A stretch of 64,000 nt of DNA from Paenibacillus sp. FSL R5-0623. GTDB taxonomy: Bacteria > Bacillota > Bacilli > Paenibacillales > Paenibacillaceae. The position numbers were made by a program, and so were the translations under genes. The stretch lies in assembly GCF_037974265.1 (NCBI RefSeq), contig NZ_CP150233.1, positions 1 through 64,000 on the forward strand. Reading direction: 5' to 3'. Shown here in pieces: positions 34,417-44,248 of the stretch (position 1 is the first letter of the stretch; each line of letters begins with the position of its first letter). Under the pieces are notes generated by a model, which ran no database searches, was not told the DNA's origin, and was given only the letters and a program-made list of their open reading frames with translations.

Positions 34417-35601
34417 GTGGGCACATTCCAACCAGAAGAGACCCATGAGTCACGATCATCCAGTAAGTCTTTCGCGTTGCGGTGGAAGCATGAGAACATG
34501 CGTCAAATGGCATTGATCGCGATTTTCTCAATTGCGCTTACAATCATGATCTTGTTAGTCGTTTACGGTCAGGCCGGGAAACAAATTTCGCTGGTTATTG
34601 ATGGCAAAGCTCAGGTGGTAGAGACTCGTACAGGAATGCTTCAGGAAATGCTGGAGGAGCAGTCGATCACAGTCAGCCCTCACGATAAGGTATCCATGTC
34701 CATGAATGGGGCGATTACAGATGGAGACCGAATCGTTATTGAGCGGGCCGTTCCAGTTAACATTACGGCAGACGGAGACACCAAGACTCTGTATACAACC
34801 GATTCATCGGTAGAAGATGCAATTCAAAAATCAGGTATTCAAGTTGAAAGTAATGATAAAGTGTATCCGGCGCTTGGAACTGCGATCAAAGCAGAGATGA
34901 AGATCCGTGTAGTGCGCGTAACAAAGCGTACAGTGGATGTAGAGCAACCGATCGCTTACAAAGTTATTAAAACGGCTGACCCTAGCTTGTACAAAGGGGA
35001 TAACCGTGTCGTTGTAAACGGCAAAGAAGGCACACTTGTACAGCACATCGAAAAGGTATTTCAGGATGGAGAATTGGTCTCCAAAAAAATGGTCGGCAAA
35101 TCTGTCGCGAATAATCGTGTAGATAAAGTGATTGCTGTCGGCACCAAAGCAAAACCGGTCGTGAAAGAACCAGAGATTCAGACCGTATCGGCTCAAACTT
35201 CAACAACCAAAAAGGCTACAACAACGAACTCGAAGAAAACATCTGCCTTGGGCAGCAAAGTAATTACCGTATCCGGGACTTCTTTTAAATACTCCAAAGT
35301 ACTTAAAAATGTATCCATGACTGCCTACTCTTCCGAAGAGCCTGGCATTGGAACTAAAACAGCTTCCGGTACTCGTGTAACGGAAGGACGCACCATTGCG
35401 GTTGATCCCAAAGTCATTCCAATTGGCTGGTGGGTATATATCGAAGGTCTGGGATTCCGTCGTGCGGAAGATACAGGCGGTGCCATTAAAGGCAACAAAA
35501 TTGATGTGTATTATGACAGTGTGAAGCATGCCCTGAATTTTGGACGTAAGAAAGGCAAGACGGTCTACGTGATCGGTCCGGTGAAGCCGGAAGCGAACTA
35601 A
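34417..35601 (+). CDS. yabE: YabE-like cell-wall hydrolase with G5 and 3D domains
   Basis: A 394-residue membrane-anchored exoprotein. A charged N-terminus precedes one transmembrane helix (about 29-51, MALIAIFSIALTIMILLVVY). DUF348 ubiquitin-like repeats follow (VVETRTGMLQEMLEEQ and a second VEDAIQKSGIQVESND), then a G5-like region and a C-terminal 3D domain with MTAYSSEEPGIGTKTASGT and AVDPKVIPIG ... AEDTGGAIKG, whose three Asp residues are present. Relatives resemble resuscitation factors and cleave peptidoglycan. GTG 34417 has AAGGAGGA upstream. It is controlled by the c-di-AMP riboswitch. Confidence 0.92.
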   Translation: MGTFQPEETHESRSSSKSFALRWKHENMRQMALIAIFSIALTIMILLVVYGQAGKQISLVIDGKAQVVETRTGMLQEMLEEQSITVSPHDKVSMSMNGAITDGDRIVIERAVPVNITADGDTKTLYTTDSSVEDAIQKSGIQVESNDKVYPALGTAIKAEMKIRVVRVTKRTVDVEQPIAYKVIKTADPSLYKGDNRVVVNGKEGTLVQHIEKVFQDGELVSKKMVGKSVANNRVDKVIAVGTKAKPVVKEPEIQTVSAQTSTTKKATTTNSKKTSALGSKVITVSGTSFKYSKVLKNVSMTAYSSEEPGIGTKTASGTRVTEGRTIAVDPKVIPIGWWVYIEGLGFRRAEDTGGAIKGNKIDVYYDSVKHALNFGRKKGKTVYVIGPVKPEAN

Positions 35602-35640
35602 AATCGTTTTACTTTGAAATGGGAATGCTATAAAATAGTT

Positions 35641-35733
35641 GCATGAATGATTCATGCGGAATATGCGGCGGAGGAGTCTGAATTCAGTCTCCCCCGCCGT
35701 TTGGCAGAGAAGAGGATATTCCTCTTCTTTTTG
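35641..35733 (+). terminator. Triple hairpin with intrinsic terminator after yabE
   Basis: Three adjacent structures: a palindrome GCATGAAT-G-ATTCATGC (35641-35657), a long GC-rich stem CGGCGG..GGAG/CTCC..CCGCCG (35665-35700), and GAAGAGG-5 nt-CCTCTTC followed by T5 (35709-35732). The last is the intrinsic terminator; its position just before the rnmV ribosome binding site suggests it could also attenuate rnmV. Confidence 0.75.
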
Positions 35734-35756
35734 CGTTAGAAAGGAAGAAATGGAAC

Positions 35757-36302
35757 ATGATAAAAGAAGTCATTGTGGTGGAAGGCCGTGACGATACGGT
35801 AGCTATCCGTCGGGCCGTTGAAGCCGATACAATAGAAACAGGTGGATCAGCAATCAACCAACGCATTCTGAAGCGGATTGCGCTTGCTCAGGAGAGACGG
35901 GGAGTCATTGTACTGACAGATCCGGATCATGCTGGCGAACGCATTCGTAAAATTATTGCGAATAAGGTGCCTGGCTGCAAACATGCCTTCATTCCGGAAG
36001 CCGATGCAACGCGTAAAGGGGACATTGGGGTGGAGAATGCCTCACCTGAGGCGATCCGTCATGCTCTGGCGCGCGTACATACTTCATACGAAGGTGCTCC
36101 GAGCCTGATCGATTGGGAGGACCTGATCGCGGCAGGACTTATCGTGCATCCGCAGGCTGCTGCACGTCGCATGGAGATGGGCAATCTGCTGGGCATCGGT
36201 TATTGTAACGGTAAGCAGTTCCACAAACGTCTCAGTGTATTTCAGATTACACGGGAAGAGTTCTCTACAGCATTAGCGCAAATTGAAGGTGAAGGATTGT
36301 GA
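35757..36302 (+). CDS. rnmV: Ribonuclease M5
   Basis: RNase M5 makes the mature ends of 5S rRNA. The 181-residue TOPRIM protein has [20 protein letters not shown] with the catalytic Glu, [14 protein letters not shown] with the DxD, and [20 protein letters not shown] 35757 follows AAAGGAAG by 9 bp. Its end is within 5 bp of the rsmA start, and the 5S precursor it acts on is encoded in the same window. Confidence 0.95.
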   Translation: MIKEVIVVEGRDDTVAIRRAVEADTIETGGSAINQRILKRIALAQERRGVIVLTDPDHAGERIRKIIANKVPGCKHAFIPEADATRKGDIGVENASPEAIRHALARVHTSYEGAPSLIDWEDLIAAGLIVHPQAAARRMEMGNLLGIGYCNGKQFHKRLSVFQITREEFSTALAQIEGEGL

Positions 36303-36306
36303 GCAT

Positions 36307-37209
36307 ATGAAGGACATGGAAGAGACGATAGAAATTGCAACGCCCAAGCGAACCAAAGAGATTATTCAAAGACACGGATTCTCATTTAAGAAAAGTCTGG
36401 GTCAGAACTTTTTGATTGATCAAAATATACTGAACAAAATTGTTAATGCAGCCGATTTGGACGAGTCCAAGGGCGCGTTAGAGATCGGACCGGGTATTGG
36501 AGCCCTTACGGAGCGACTGGCTCGGGTAGCCGGTCCTGTCACAGCCGTAGAGATTGATCAGCGCTTGATCCCAATCCTGGGAGAAGTGATGCAGCCTTAT
36601 TCGAATGTACGTGTTCATCATGGGGATGTGTTGAAGCTTGATCTGGCTGAATTGTTTAATACGGATTTTGCATCCGTGGACAAAGTCAGTGTCGTGGCTA
36701 ACCTGCCTTATTATGTAACGACTCCAATCATGATGAAACTGTTGGAAGAGAAGCTGCCGGTAGACAGCATTGTTGTCATGATCCAAAAAGAAGTGGCTGA
36801 ACGCATGGCTGCTGCACCAGGATCAAAAGACTACGGCAGTCTGAGCATCGCAGTTCAGTACTACAGTATGCCGGAGCTTGTGTGTATTGTGCCTCCTACA
36901 GTCTTCATTCCGCAACCTAATGTGGAATCGGCTGTCATTAAGCTGAAAGTGCGCGAGCAACCACCAGTGGAGATTCCGGATGAAGCACACTACTTCGAAG
37001 TGGTACAGGCTTCTTTTGCCCAGCGGAGAAAAACAATCTCAAACAACTTGAAGGCACGTTTCTTCACAAAGGAGAACCGGGAACAGGCAGACATTCTGCT
37101 GGAGCAGGCAGGTATTCAACCGTCCCGACGCGGAGAGACGTTGAGTCTGCAAGAGTATGCCACACTCAGCACCGTAATGTGGGAAGCAGGGGTACGTGCA
37201 GCGCTGTAA
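36307..37209 (+). CDS. rsmA: 16S rRNA dimethyladenosine transferase RsmA (KsgA)
   Basis: Dimethylates A1518 and A1519 of 16S rRNA. The 300-residue product has [18 protein letters not shown], motif [15 protein letters not shown] and the catalytic [12 protein letters not shown] chose ATG 36307 ([10 protein letters not shown]) over the in-frame start at 36283 inside rnmV, because GGTGAAGG lies about 10 bp upstream; ATG 36316 is an alternative. It is co-transcribed with rnmV. Confidence 0.96.
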   Translation: MKDMEETIEIATPKRTKEIIQRHGFSFKKSLGQNFLIDQNILNKIVNAADLDESKGALEIGPGIGALTERLARVAGPVTAVEIDQRLIPILGEVMQPYSNVRVHHGDVLKLDLAELFNTDFASVDKVSVVANLPYYVTTPIMMKLLEEKLPVDSIVVMIQKEVAERMAAAPGSKDYGSLSIAVQYYSMPELVCIVPPTVFIPQPNVESAVIKLKVREQPPVEIPDEAHYFEVVQASFAQRRKTISNNLKARFFTKENREQADILLEQAGIQPSRRGETLSLQEYATLSTVMWEAGVRAAL

Positions 37210-37268
37210 AATTTGAATGAACCAAACCGGGTCTTTGCCCATACGATGGGGTAGAGGTGATTACGTTG

Positions 37269-38165
37269 ATGAATATCGGAGACTTGGTCGTTCGGAAGTC
37301 ATACGGCGGCGATGTGACTTTTCGGGTGGAAGGCCTCCAGTTGGATGCTGCGGTCATTAAAGGGACTGAGTTCCGGCTGATTGCCGATTCCCCGGTGGAC
37401 GATTTGATACAGGTTCCTTACGAACCACAAAGCGCCAAGACTAGACAGGCGCATATTAAAGCACATCAGACCCTGTCCCGTCTGCAGCAGAATCGTATGG
37501 AACAGGCTGAGCGGAATCGGGAAGGTCTGGTACAGGATTGGTCTGCTCAGCAGGAACCGGCTTATTTTGAAATGCCTGGAAAGGTGCTTCATCTGGATGG
37601 AGATCCGAACTATTTGAAAAAAAGTATGGATCTCTATGAGCAACTTCGCGTGCCCGCAGAGGGACAATATGTCCATGAATCGGCAATGGCAGATACCCTA
37701 TACCGTTTATTACCCAAAGTACGTCCGGATATCGTAGTCATTACGGGTCATGATGGGGTCCTAAAGACACGTCAGCCCTATGACTTATATAGTCTTGGTA
37801 GCTACAAGAACTCGCAAAATTTTGTGTCGGCCATTCAGGTGGCCAGACAATATGAACGCCATCTGGACGCACTCACTATTGTGGCAGGGGCCTGTCAGTC
37901 CCATTTTGAGGCACTGTTGCGCGCTGGAGCGAACTTTGCCAGTTCCCCAGGCAGAATTCTCATTCATGCACTTGATCCGGTCTATGTGGCAGCCAAGGCC
38001 TCCTTTACCTCTGTGCGGGATACGGTCAACATGAGTGATGTTCTGCACAATACCATCAGTGGCAGCCAGGGTGTGGGTGGTGTCGAGACACGGGGGAGTT
38101 ATCGAGTAGGTCTGCCTGGACTGAATGATTTATCTACGTTAAAAGTGAACCCCTCGGCAGTCTGA
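37269..38165 (+). CDS. yabG: Sporulation-specific protease YabG
   Basis: A 298-residue homologue of the Bacillus spore-coat protease YabG, which processes coat proteins late in sporulation. Shared blocks are FEMPGKVLHLDGDPNYLKK, PDIVVITGHDGV, AGACQSHFEALLRAGANFAS and GGVETRGSYRVGLP. The start is ATG 37269 (MNIGDLVVRKSYGG) with GTAGAGGTG 9 bp upstream; the longer GTG form at 37257 would overlap this site. An intrinsic terminator follows. Confidence 0.94.
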   Translation: MNIGDLVVRKSYGGDVTFRVEGLQLDAAVIKGTEFRLIADSPVDDLIQVPYEPQSAKTRQAHIKAHQTLSRLQQNRMEQAERNREGLVQDWSAQQEPAYFEMPGKVLHLDGDPNYLKKSMDLYEQLRVPAEGQYVHESAMADTLYRLLPKVRPDIVVITGHDGVLKTRQPYDLYSLGSYKNSQNFVSAIQVARQYERHLDALTIVAGACQSHFEALLRAGANFASSPGRILIHALDPVYVAAKASFTSVRDTVNMSDVLHNTISGSQGVGGVETRGSYRVGLPGLNDLSTLKVNPSAV

Positions 38166-38178
38166 TGTAGGCCATTTA

Positions 38179-38202
38179 AAGTCCCAATTTGGGGCTTTTT
38201 TT
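38179..38202 (+). terminator. Terminator after yabG
   Basis: AAGTCCC, AATTT loop, GGGGCTT, T7. Confidence 0.86.
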
Positions 38203-38219
38203 GTTTGAAAAAAAATTCA

Positions 38220-38249
38220 TTGACAACAACTTTTTGATGCTGATATAAT
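38220..38249 (+). promoter_or_regulatory. veg upstream promoter
   Basis: TTGACA 38220-38225, 18 bp, TATAAT 38244-38249, with an extended TG at 38241-38242. Both hexamers match the sigma-A consensus exactly. Confidence 0.9.
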
Positions 38250-38262
38250 AATTAGTTTTGAT

Positions 38263-38291
38263 TTGACAATGACTGTAAAAACCGGTATAAT
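38263..38291 (+). promoter_or_regulatory. veg downstream promoter
   Basis: TTGACA 38263-38268, 17 bp, TATAAT 38286-38291, an exact consensus sigma-A promoter 43 bp downstream of the first. The Bacillus veg gene also has two strong tandem promoters. Confidence 0.93.
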
Positions 38292-38318
38292 GGACAAGAA
38301 AAGAGGTGGTCGTCGACA

Positions 38319-38594
38319 ATGGCTAAAAACACGCTGTTGGATATCAAACGCAATCTCGATGCACATATTGGTCAGAAAATTATGTTGCGGGCTAATGGTG
38401 GCCGCCGTAAGACCATTGAGCGTACGGGTGTATTGGAAGAAACGTACCCTTCTGTTTTTATTGTTAAGCTTGATGAGGAGCAAGAAACCTTCAAGCGAGT
38501 TTCTTATAGTTATGCGGATATACTTACGGAGTCGGTGGAAGTCATGGTTTATGACCCGGGCAGCCAGACGCATAGCTCCTATATGGAGACGTAA
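38319..38594 (+). CDS. veg: Veg protein
   Basis: A 91-residue conserved Firmicute protein ([20 protein letters not shown]) of SH3-like/DUF1021 type. In Bacillus, Veg stimulates biofilm matrix expression. The gene is driven by two exact-consensus promoters, so it is probably highly transcribed. AAAGAGGTGG precedes ATG 38319. Confidence 0.95.
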   Translation: MAKNTLLDIKRNLDAHIGQKIMLRANGGRRKTIERTGVLEETYPSVFIVKLDEEQETFKRVSYSYADILTESVEVMVYDPGSQTHSSYMET

Positions 38595-38607
38595 GTATCG
38601 ATTTACA

Positions 38608-38647
38608 GGCGATTCGCCCCACAAGGCGGATCGCTTTTTTGTTTTTT
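38608..38647 (+). terminator. Terminator after veg
   Basis: GCGATTCGCC, 6-nt loop, GGCGGATCGC, T6GT7. Confidence 0.92.
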
Positions 38648-38688
38648 TAAAATCAATTCGCCCTCTAACGTAACCCATACATACTCAG

Positions 38689-38718
38689 GAATGAGCAAGG
38701 AACGGTCGCGGCATACTA
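38689..38718 (+). promoter_or_regulatory. Sigma-G type promoter of sspF
   Basis: GAATG (38689-38693), an 18-bp spacer and CATACTA (38712-38718) fit the forespore sigma-G consensus gHATR-N17/18-CATWHTA. Confidence 0.72.
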
Positions 38719-38843
38719 TATAGACAGGTAAAGAGTCAGTTTCTGAAGCAATGCAGGAAACTGAATTTGGCCTGATGACAAGATGTCCAAAACGTGAACG
38801 AACTCATCACATTATGAATGATACTTTGGAGGAGGATGGTTTC

Positions 38844-39020
38844 ATGAGTCGCAGAAGAAGAAGTGTCATGTCAGAGGATCTGAAGAATGAGCTTGCGAAA
38901 GACCTAGGCTTCTACGATACGGTCCAACAGGAAGGCTGGGGTGGAATCAAAGCCAAGGATGCAGGAAACATGGTGAAAAGAGCCATTCAACTCGCTGAGC
39001 AGGCTGCCCGCAAATCTTAA
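38844..39020 (+). CDS. sspF: Small acid-soluble spore protein SspF
   Basis: A 58-residue alpha/beta-type SASP-like protein ([20 protein letters not shown], ending [21 protein letters not shown]). These proteins coat spore DNA in the forespore. ATG 38844 has GGAGGAGG 8 bp upstream; the longer frame from 38751 lacks a site. A sigma-G type promoter lies 125 bp upstream. Confidence 0.93.
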   Translation: MSRRRRSVMSEDLKNELAKDLGFYDTVQQEGWGGIKAKDAGNMVKRAIQLAEQAARKS

Positions 39021-39037
39021 TCAGGTTCAAGCTGACA

Positions 39038-39078
39038 GAAAAGCGGGGGAAATCCATCAGGAACTACCCCGCTTTTTC
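39038..39078 (+). terminator. Terminator after sspF
   Basis: AAGCGGGG, 17-nt loop, CCCCGCTTTTT. Confidence 0.88.
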
Positions 39079-39103
39079 CCCTTAGATGCGGAATAGAAAT
39101 GAC

Positions 39104-39132
39104 TTGACAGCCCCATTTTGATATAATATGTT
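39104..39132 (+). promoter_or_regulatory. Probable sigma-A promoter of ispE
   Basis: TTGACA 39104-39109, 17 bp, TATGTT 39127-39132. Alternatively an extended -10, TGATATAAT, at 39119-39127 may act; the two overlap. Confidence 0.6.
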
Positions 39133-39161
39133 AAGTTGTCTTAGGGAAAAGGTGAGGACGG

Positions 39162-40025
39162 GTGAACGCCTTGAAAATTTACGAAAAAGCGCCTGCTAAA
39201 ATTAATTTGATGCTGGACGTTTTACATAAAAGAAGCGATGGTTTCCATGAAGTTGAAATGATCATGACCATGGTCGATCTGGCTGATCGGCTGGAAATGT
39301 CGGAGCTGCCGCGAGATACTATTTTCATCTCCAGTCAGGCGGGGTATATCCCGCTCGACGAGAAGAATCTGGCTTTCCAGGCAGCCAGACTCATTAAGGA
39401 GCGCTATAACGTGCGTACGGGCGTCCATATTCATCTGGATAAAAAGATTCCAGTTGCAGCCGGACTTGCCGGGGGCAGCAGTGATGCAGCAGCTGCGCTG
39501 CGTGGATTGAACCGTCTGTGGCGGTTGAATATACCGGATCACGAACTGCAGGAGCTTGGAGCTGAACTCGGGTCGGATGTTCCATTTTGTATCACAGGAG
39601 GGACTGCACTGGCTACAGGCCGTGGTGAGAAGTTAACTCCCATTCCTAATCCGCCGCAATGCTGGGTAATTTTGGCCAAACCTCCGATCAATGTGTCTAC
39701 AGCCGACGTGTATGGACGGTTCCGCAGTGACAAGATTGTACGTCATCCGAGTGCGGCTAAAATGGAGCAGGCTATACGCAACCAATCATTTACGGATGTC
39801 TGTAACCAGATGGGCAATGTACTTGAAGATGTAACGTTGAAGCTGTATCCGGAAGTTCAGCATCTGAAGGATGCCATGATTCGATTGGGTGCAGACGGCG
39901 TGTTAATGTCCGGTAGCGGTCCAACGGTATTTGGGCTGGTCTCCAAAGAATCCAAGGTTGCCCGGATATACAATGGTCTGCGTGGGTTCTGTAAAGAAGT
40001 GTACGCTGTGCGTATGTTGACGTAA
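39162..40025 (+). CDS. ispE: 4-diphosphocytidyl-2-C-methyl-D-erythritol kinase
   Basis: GHMP kinase of the MEP isoprenoid pathway. The 287-residue product has [20 protein letters not shown], the ATP-binding [20 protein letters not shown] and the C-terminal [14 protein letters not shown]. The start is GTG 39162, with AAGGTGAGG 4 bp upstream; TTG 39171 is an alternative. It sits between sspF and purR as in Bacillus. Confidence 0.96.
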   Translation: MNALKIYEKAPAKINLMLDVLHKRSDGFHEVEMIMTMVDLADRLEMSELPRDTIFISSQAGYIPLDEKNLAFQAARLIKERYNVRTGVHIHLDKKIPVAAGLAGGSSDAAAALRGLNRLWRLNIPDHELQELGAELGSDVPFCITGGTALATGRGEKLTPIPNPPQCWVILAKPPINVSTADVYGRFRSDKIVRHPSAAKMEQAIRNQSFTDVCNQMGNVLEDVTLKLYPEVQHLKDAMIRLGADGVLMSGSGPTVFGLVSKESKVARIYNGLRGFCKEVYAVRMLT

Positions 40026-40122
40026 AATTCGCTTTTATAATGTACAAACACGTATAAAGGTGGTATATTCTTAAATAATTATTCGGATTTAGATGTTTCC
40101 GTGATCGTGAGGATGGATCTCT

Positions 40123-40950
40123 GTGAAGAAGTTAAAACGAAGCGCAAGGCTGGTTGAAATGACGCAATACTTATTGTCCAGACCGCATACGGTTATTCCG
40201 TTGACCACATTTGCCGAACGTTATGGAGCCGCGAAATCTTCGATTAGTGAAGATTTGGCGATTATCAAGGAAGTGTTCGAAGAAGGTGGGTCAGGAGAAC
40301 TGAATACACTGGCTGGAGCAGCTGGGGGAGTTAGATGGATTCCGAAGGTGTCCCGAGAGCTGGCACTGGCTTTTGCAGAGCGACTCTCGACCCAGCTCGC
40401 GCAGCCTGATCGGATCTTGCCTGGAGAATACCTGTACATGTCTGACCTGCTCGGACAGCCCGCATTGATGAATGAAGCCGGCAAGATCTTTGCAACGGCC
40501 TTTGGCAACATGAATATTGATGTGGTTATGACGGTAGAAACCAAAGGAATTCCACTGGCTTATGCGACCGGAGCCCAGCTCAACCTGCCTGTCGTGCTCG
40601 TTCGCAGGGACCATCAGGCTACAGAAGGATCGGCCGTAAGTATCAATTATGTATCTGGGTCCCATAAAAGTCTGCATACCATGTCCCTCTCTCGTAGGGC
40701 GATGCGTGAGCATTCCAGAGTACTTATTGTGGATGACTTCATGAAGGCCGGGGGTACGGTGCAAGGAATGATCGATCTTTTGGCCGAGTTTAATGCTACA
40801 GTTGCCGGGGTAGGGGTACTGGTGGAATCTGGTTCTGTAGATTCAGAAGAACGTCTGCTAACAGATTACGTATCTCTGGCGAAACTGACAGCGGTTGATG
40901 CCAAGAGCAGACAGATTTCCGTCAAGCCGGGCAACTATTTTGACCTGTAG
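40123..40950 (+). CDS. purR: Purine operon repressor PurR
   Basis: A 275-residue regulator with an N-terminal winged helix (LVEMTQYLLSRPHTVIPLTT, then AAKSSISEDLAIIKE) and a C-terminal phosphoribosyltransferase-like domain whose PRPP loop is VLIVDDFMKAGGTVQG. It represses purine genes when PRPP is low. GTG 40123 follows GAGGATGG. The Bacillus gene ridA (yabJ), which lies between purR and spoVG there, is absent here. Confidence 0.96.
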   Translation: MKKLKRSARLVEMTQYLLSRPHTVIPLTTFAERYGAAKSSISEDLAIIKEVFEEGGSGELNTLAGAAGGVRWIPKVSRELALAFAERLSTQLAQPDRILPGEYLYMSDLLGQPALMNEAGKIFATAFGNMNIDVVMTVETKGIPLAYATGAQLNLPVVLVRRDHQATEGSAVSINYVSGSHKSLHTMSLSRRAMREHSRVLIVDDFMKAGGTVQGMIDLLAEFNATVAGVGVLVESGSVDSEERLLTDYVSLAKLTAVDAKSRQISVKPGNYFDL

Positions 40951-41071
40951 AAAGATGACGAATGTTATGTCGTTAAAAGGTCTTTTCCATCGACCTGGCA
41001 CTAACGTTGTCGAATTGTGTATTAAATAAAAAAATTCCTGAAATTAGGAAATTTTTGTGGTTATAAAAAGA

Positions 41072-41098
41072 AGGAGTTCGTATATGCTGTGTGGAATT
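41072..41098 (+). promoter_or_regulatory. Probable sigma-H promoter of spoVG
   Basis: AGGAGTT (41072-41078), 15 bp, GAATT (41094-41098) in the context GTGGAATTATACACC, which closely resembles the known Bacillus spoVG P1 region. The spacer is one base longer than in Bacillus. Confidence 0.6.
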
Positions 41099-41138
41099 AT
41101 ACACCAAGTTCTGATGGAAAAAGGTGGTGAACACACAC

Positions 41139-41423
41139 ATGCAAATTACGGATGTCAGACTCCGCCGTGTTAACTCGGAGGGGAGAATGAAGGCTATCGC
41201 ATCCATTACCATCGATAACGAATTCGTCGTTCATGACATTCGTGTCATTGATGGTAACAACGGAATGTTTGTTGCTATGCCGAGCAAACGTACTCCTGAT
41301 GGAGAGTTCCGTGATATCGCCCACCCGATCTCTTCCGGTACGCGTGAGAAGATTCAGGCAGCAGTTTTGACTGAATACGATCGTGCAGCAACTGAGGAAG
41401 AAGTCATTGAAGAAGGTGCCTGA
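41139..41423 (+). CDS. spoVG: Septation and RNA-binding regulator SpoVG
   Basis: A 94-residue protein ([40 protein letters not shown]). SpoVG affects cell division and cortex formation and binds nucleic acid in related species. ATG 41139 is preceded by AAAAGGTGGTGA. A sigma-H type promoter and a strong terminator frame it as a single-gene unit. Confidence 0.96.
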   Translation: MQITDVRLRRVNSEGRMKAIASITIDNEFVVHDIRVIDGNNGMFVAMPSKRTPDGEFRDIAHPISSGTREKIQAAVLTEYDRAATEEEVIEEGA

Positions 41424-41445
41424 GAACATTATTGGGGTTCGAAGG

Positions 41446-41483
41446 AAAAGAGAGCCATGTCTTATGGCTCTCTTTTCTTTTTG
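41446..41483 (+). terminator. Terminator after spoVG
   Basis: AAAAGAGAGCCAT, GTCTT loop, ATGGCTCTCTTTT, then CTTTTTG. Confidence 0.9.
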
Positions 41484-41769
41484 ACCGGAATAAGATATAT
41501 TCAGTATTGAGTTTATTAGCAGAGAACAAAAAGCGCATCGTGCGCTTGGTGGCAGGGCGGCATCTTAGGAATCATTGGGATTCGGTTAAGCTCGCAGGTA
41601 CACGGCGTATACATATAGGTCACGATTCGTTGGTGTCCGCGTTGTTACGTGTGATTACAGAGACAGCAGGCGATGAACAGGACCGGCTTGAAGCCGGCTG
41701 AACGATACTCATTGGATATGGATCAGCAATGCATTTCAATGGGATTTTCAGAACAGGAGGTCGTTAATT
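41484..41769. other. Spacer before glmU without a supported gene
   Basis: An 89-codon frame starting at 41432 runs through the spoVG terminator and has no ribosome binding site or recognised domain. I see no clear promoter hexamers for glmU. Confidence 0.45.
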
Positions 41770-43170
41770 TTGAAACGAATGGCAATCGTTCTTGCCGCAG
41801 GGCAAGGGAAACGAATGAAATCAAAATTGTACAAAGTACTGCATCCCGTATGCGGTAAACCTATGGTTGGACATGTGCTGGATGCAGCACTCAGCGCAGG
41901 CGTTGAACGCAGTGTAGTTGTAGTCGGTCATGGTGCCGAAGCGGTGCAGTCATTTTTGGGTTCCAGAGCAGAGTATGCACTCCAGGCAGAACAACTGGGT
42001 ACAGGTCATGCAGTGAAGCAGGTTAAATCTTTGCTTGGCGGCGAAACAGGCTCTACAATTGTGGTCTGTGGAGATACACCTCTTGTGACCAGTGAGACGT
42101 TGGAAGGTCTGATGAAGCTCCATGAGAGTAGCGGAGCAGCAGCGACAGTTCTTACGGCTCAGTTGGACAATCCCAAAGGTTACGGCCGCGTTATTCGCGG
42201 AGAAGATGGATCTGTACAACGGATTGTGGAACAGAAGGATTGCACGGAGCAGGAAGATGCTGTGAATGAGATTAACACGGGCACATACTGTTTCGATAAT
42301 GCAAAATTGTTCGCTGCCCTGGAGAAAGTGACGAACCAGAACGCTCAGGGAGAGTATTATCTCACAGACGTAGTTGGCATTTTCCGCAATGATGGAGAAG
42401 TAGTTGAAGCTTACATGTCGGATGACATCGCAGAATCCATCGGGGTTAATGACCGACTCGCACTTTCGCAAGCCGAAGCCTTCATGCGTGAACGTCTTGC
42501 CGTACGTCATATGTTGAACGGTGTTACGATCATTGATCCGTCATCGACATATATCGGAGCGGATGTTACGATTGGATCAGATACAGTTTTGTATCCGGGG
42601 ACGATTCTCAAAGGCACAACTTCCATTGGTGAAGCATGTCATATTGGTCCTCAGGCAGATGTGGAAGACAGCGTTATTCAGGACGGAGTTACGATTAAAC
42701 ATTCGGTAGTATCCAATGCCGAGGTTGGTTCTGATGCAACGGTTGGTCCATTTGCTAATTTGCGTCCAGGGACTAAACTGGGTCGCAACGTAAAAATTGG
42801 TGACTTTGTTGAAGTGAAAAATGCTACAATTGATGAAGGTTCCAAAGTATCTCATCTCAGCTACATTGGAGATGCCAAAGTAGGGAAAAACGTAAATGTT
42901 GGATGCGGGGCAATAACTGTCAATTATGATGGTTATAATAAAGCTGTGACAACGATTGAAGATGATGCTTTTGTAGGCAGCAACGTCAATCTGATTGCAC
43001 CGATTACGGTAGGAAAAGGCGCTTATGTGGTTGCTGGTTCCACCGTTACCCATTCCGTTCCCGAGAATGATCTGGCCATTGCTCGTCCACGTCAGGAGAA
43101 TAAACCTGGTTATGCGGAGAAGATTCGCGGACGTGCCAAAGCCAAGAAACAAAATGCCAAACCCCAATAA
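41770..43170 (+). CDS. glmU: Bifunctional UDP-GlcNAc pyrophosphorylase / glucosamine-1-phosphate acetyltransferase
   Basis: Makes UDP-GlcNAc for peptidoglycan and teichoic acid. The 466-residue product has a nucleotidyltransferase domain ([28 protein letters not shown]) and a C-terminal left-handed beta-helix (repeated I/V-G hexapeptides from residue 255, [11 protein letters not shown]). TTG 41770 follows AGGAGG by 9 bp; ATG 41779 is the alternative. It precedes prs as in Bacillus. Confidence 0.97.
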   Translation: MKRMAIVLAAGQGKRMKSKLYKVLHPVCGKPMVGHVLDAALSAGVERSVVVVGHGAEAVQSFLGSRAEYALQAEQLGTGHAVKQVKSLLGGETGSTIVVCGDTPLVTSETLEGLMKLHESSGAAATVLTAQLDNPKGYGRVIRGEDGSVQRIVEQKDCTEQEDAVNEINTGTYCFDNAKLFAALEKVTNQNAQGEYYLTDVVGIFRNDGEVVEAYMSDDIAESIGVNDRLALSQAEAFMRERLAVRHMLNGVTIIDPSSTYIGADVTIGSDTVLYPGTILKGTTSIGEACHIGPQADVEDSVIQDGVTIKHSVVSNAEVGSDATVGPFANLRPGTKLGRNVKIGDFVEVKNATIDEGSKVSHLSYIGDAKVGKNVNVGCGAITVNYDGYNKAVTTIEDDAFVGSNVNLIAPITVGKGAYVVAGSTVTHSVPENDLAIARPRQENKPGYAEKIRGRAKAKKQNAKPQ

Positions 43171-43271
43171 GGGGTTTTGATAACAAGATTGCCTCCCGAA
43201 GATCGGGGAGGTGCCGACATGTCGCAGACGCTTATTGATTCCAATGAACCAGCACGGAGGGTTTTTATTTT

Positions 43272-44225
43272 ATGACTTATTTTGATTCGAAATTAAAAAT
43301 ATTTACTTGCAATTCTAACCCCAAGCTTGCCCATCAAATTGCTGATTATATCGGGATCCCTATGGGTGAATCTCACACAACCAGCTTTAGTGATGGCGAG
43401 ATTCAAGTGAAACTCTCCGAGAGTGTTCGGGGTTGTCACGTTTATATCGTGCAGTCCACTTGCTTGCCGGTTAATGATAACCTGATGGAAATGCTCGTTA
43501 TGATTGATGCACTCAAACGGGCATCTGCAAAGACGATTAACGTCGTTATTCCTTACTATGGCTATGCAAGACAGGATCGCAAGGCACGTTCGCGTGACCC
43601 GATTACAGCGAAGCTGGTTGCCAACCTGATTGAAAAAGCGGGTGCAACCCGTGTCATCGCGATGGACTTGCATGCAATGCAGATCCAGGGATTCTTCGAC
43701 ATTCCGGTTGACCATTTGCTTGGCGTGCCAATTCTGGCTCAATATTTCCGGTCGAAACAGATCGAAAATCCGGTTGTTGTGTCGCCTGACCACGGTGGCG
43801 TAGTGCGCGCACGTAAACTGGCTGATTTCCTGAATGCGCCCCTGGCGATTATCGATAAACGTCGTCCTGAGCCAAATGTGAGCGAAGTGATGAACATTAT
43901 CGGTAACATCGAGGGTAAAACAGCCATCCTGATCGATGACATTATTGACACGGCGGGAACGATTGTACTGGGAGCGAATGCTCTGATGGAAGGCGGCGTA
44001 AAAGAAGTATACGCGTGCTGTACTCACCCGGTATTGTCGGGACCTGCGATGGAACGTTTGGAGAATGCACCATTGAAGGAAGTCATCGTAACGGATACCA
44101 TTCCAATCACGCATGCTAATCCGACAAGCAAACTCAAAGTGTTGTCTGTAGCGCCTTTGCTCGGAGAAGCGATTATCCGGGTTCATGAGGAATTGTCAAT
44201 CAGCAAGCTGTTTGAAATTGAATAA
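43272..44225 (+). CDS. prs: Ribose-phosphate pyrophosphokinase
   Basis: Makes PRPP from ribose 5-phosphate and ATP. The 317-residue product has the catalytic flexible loop region [37 protein letters not shown], and the PRPP motif [16 protein letters not shown] 43272 is preceded by ACGGAGG. The Bacillus gene ctc, which follows prs there, is missing. Confidence 0.97.
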   Translation: MTYFDSKLKIFTCNSNPKLAHQIADYIGIPMGESHTTSFSDGEIQVKLSESVRGCHVYIVQSTCLPVNDNLMEMLVMIDALKRASAKTINVVIPYYGYARQDRKARSRDPITAKLVANLIEKAGATRVIAMDLHAMQIQGFFDIPVDHLLGVPILAQYFRSKQIENPVVVSPDHGGVVRARKLADFLNAPLAIIDKRRPEPNVSEVMNIIGNIEGKTAILIDDIIDTAGTIVLGANALMEGGVKEVYACCTHPVLSGPAMERLENAPLKEVIVTDTIPITHANPTSKLKVLSVAPLLGEAIIRVHEELSISKLFEIE

Positions 44226-44248
44226 GGATGTCTGCATAAAGTAGTAGA

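Noticed and set aside
41432..41701. 89-codon frame between spoVG and glmU
   Set aside because: It reads through the spoVG terminator stem and has no ribosome binding site.
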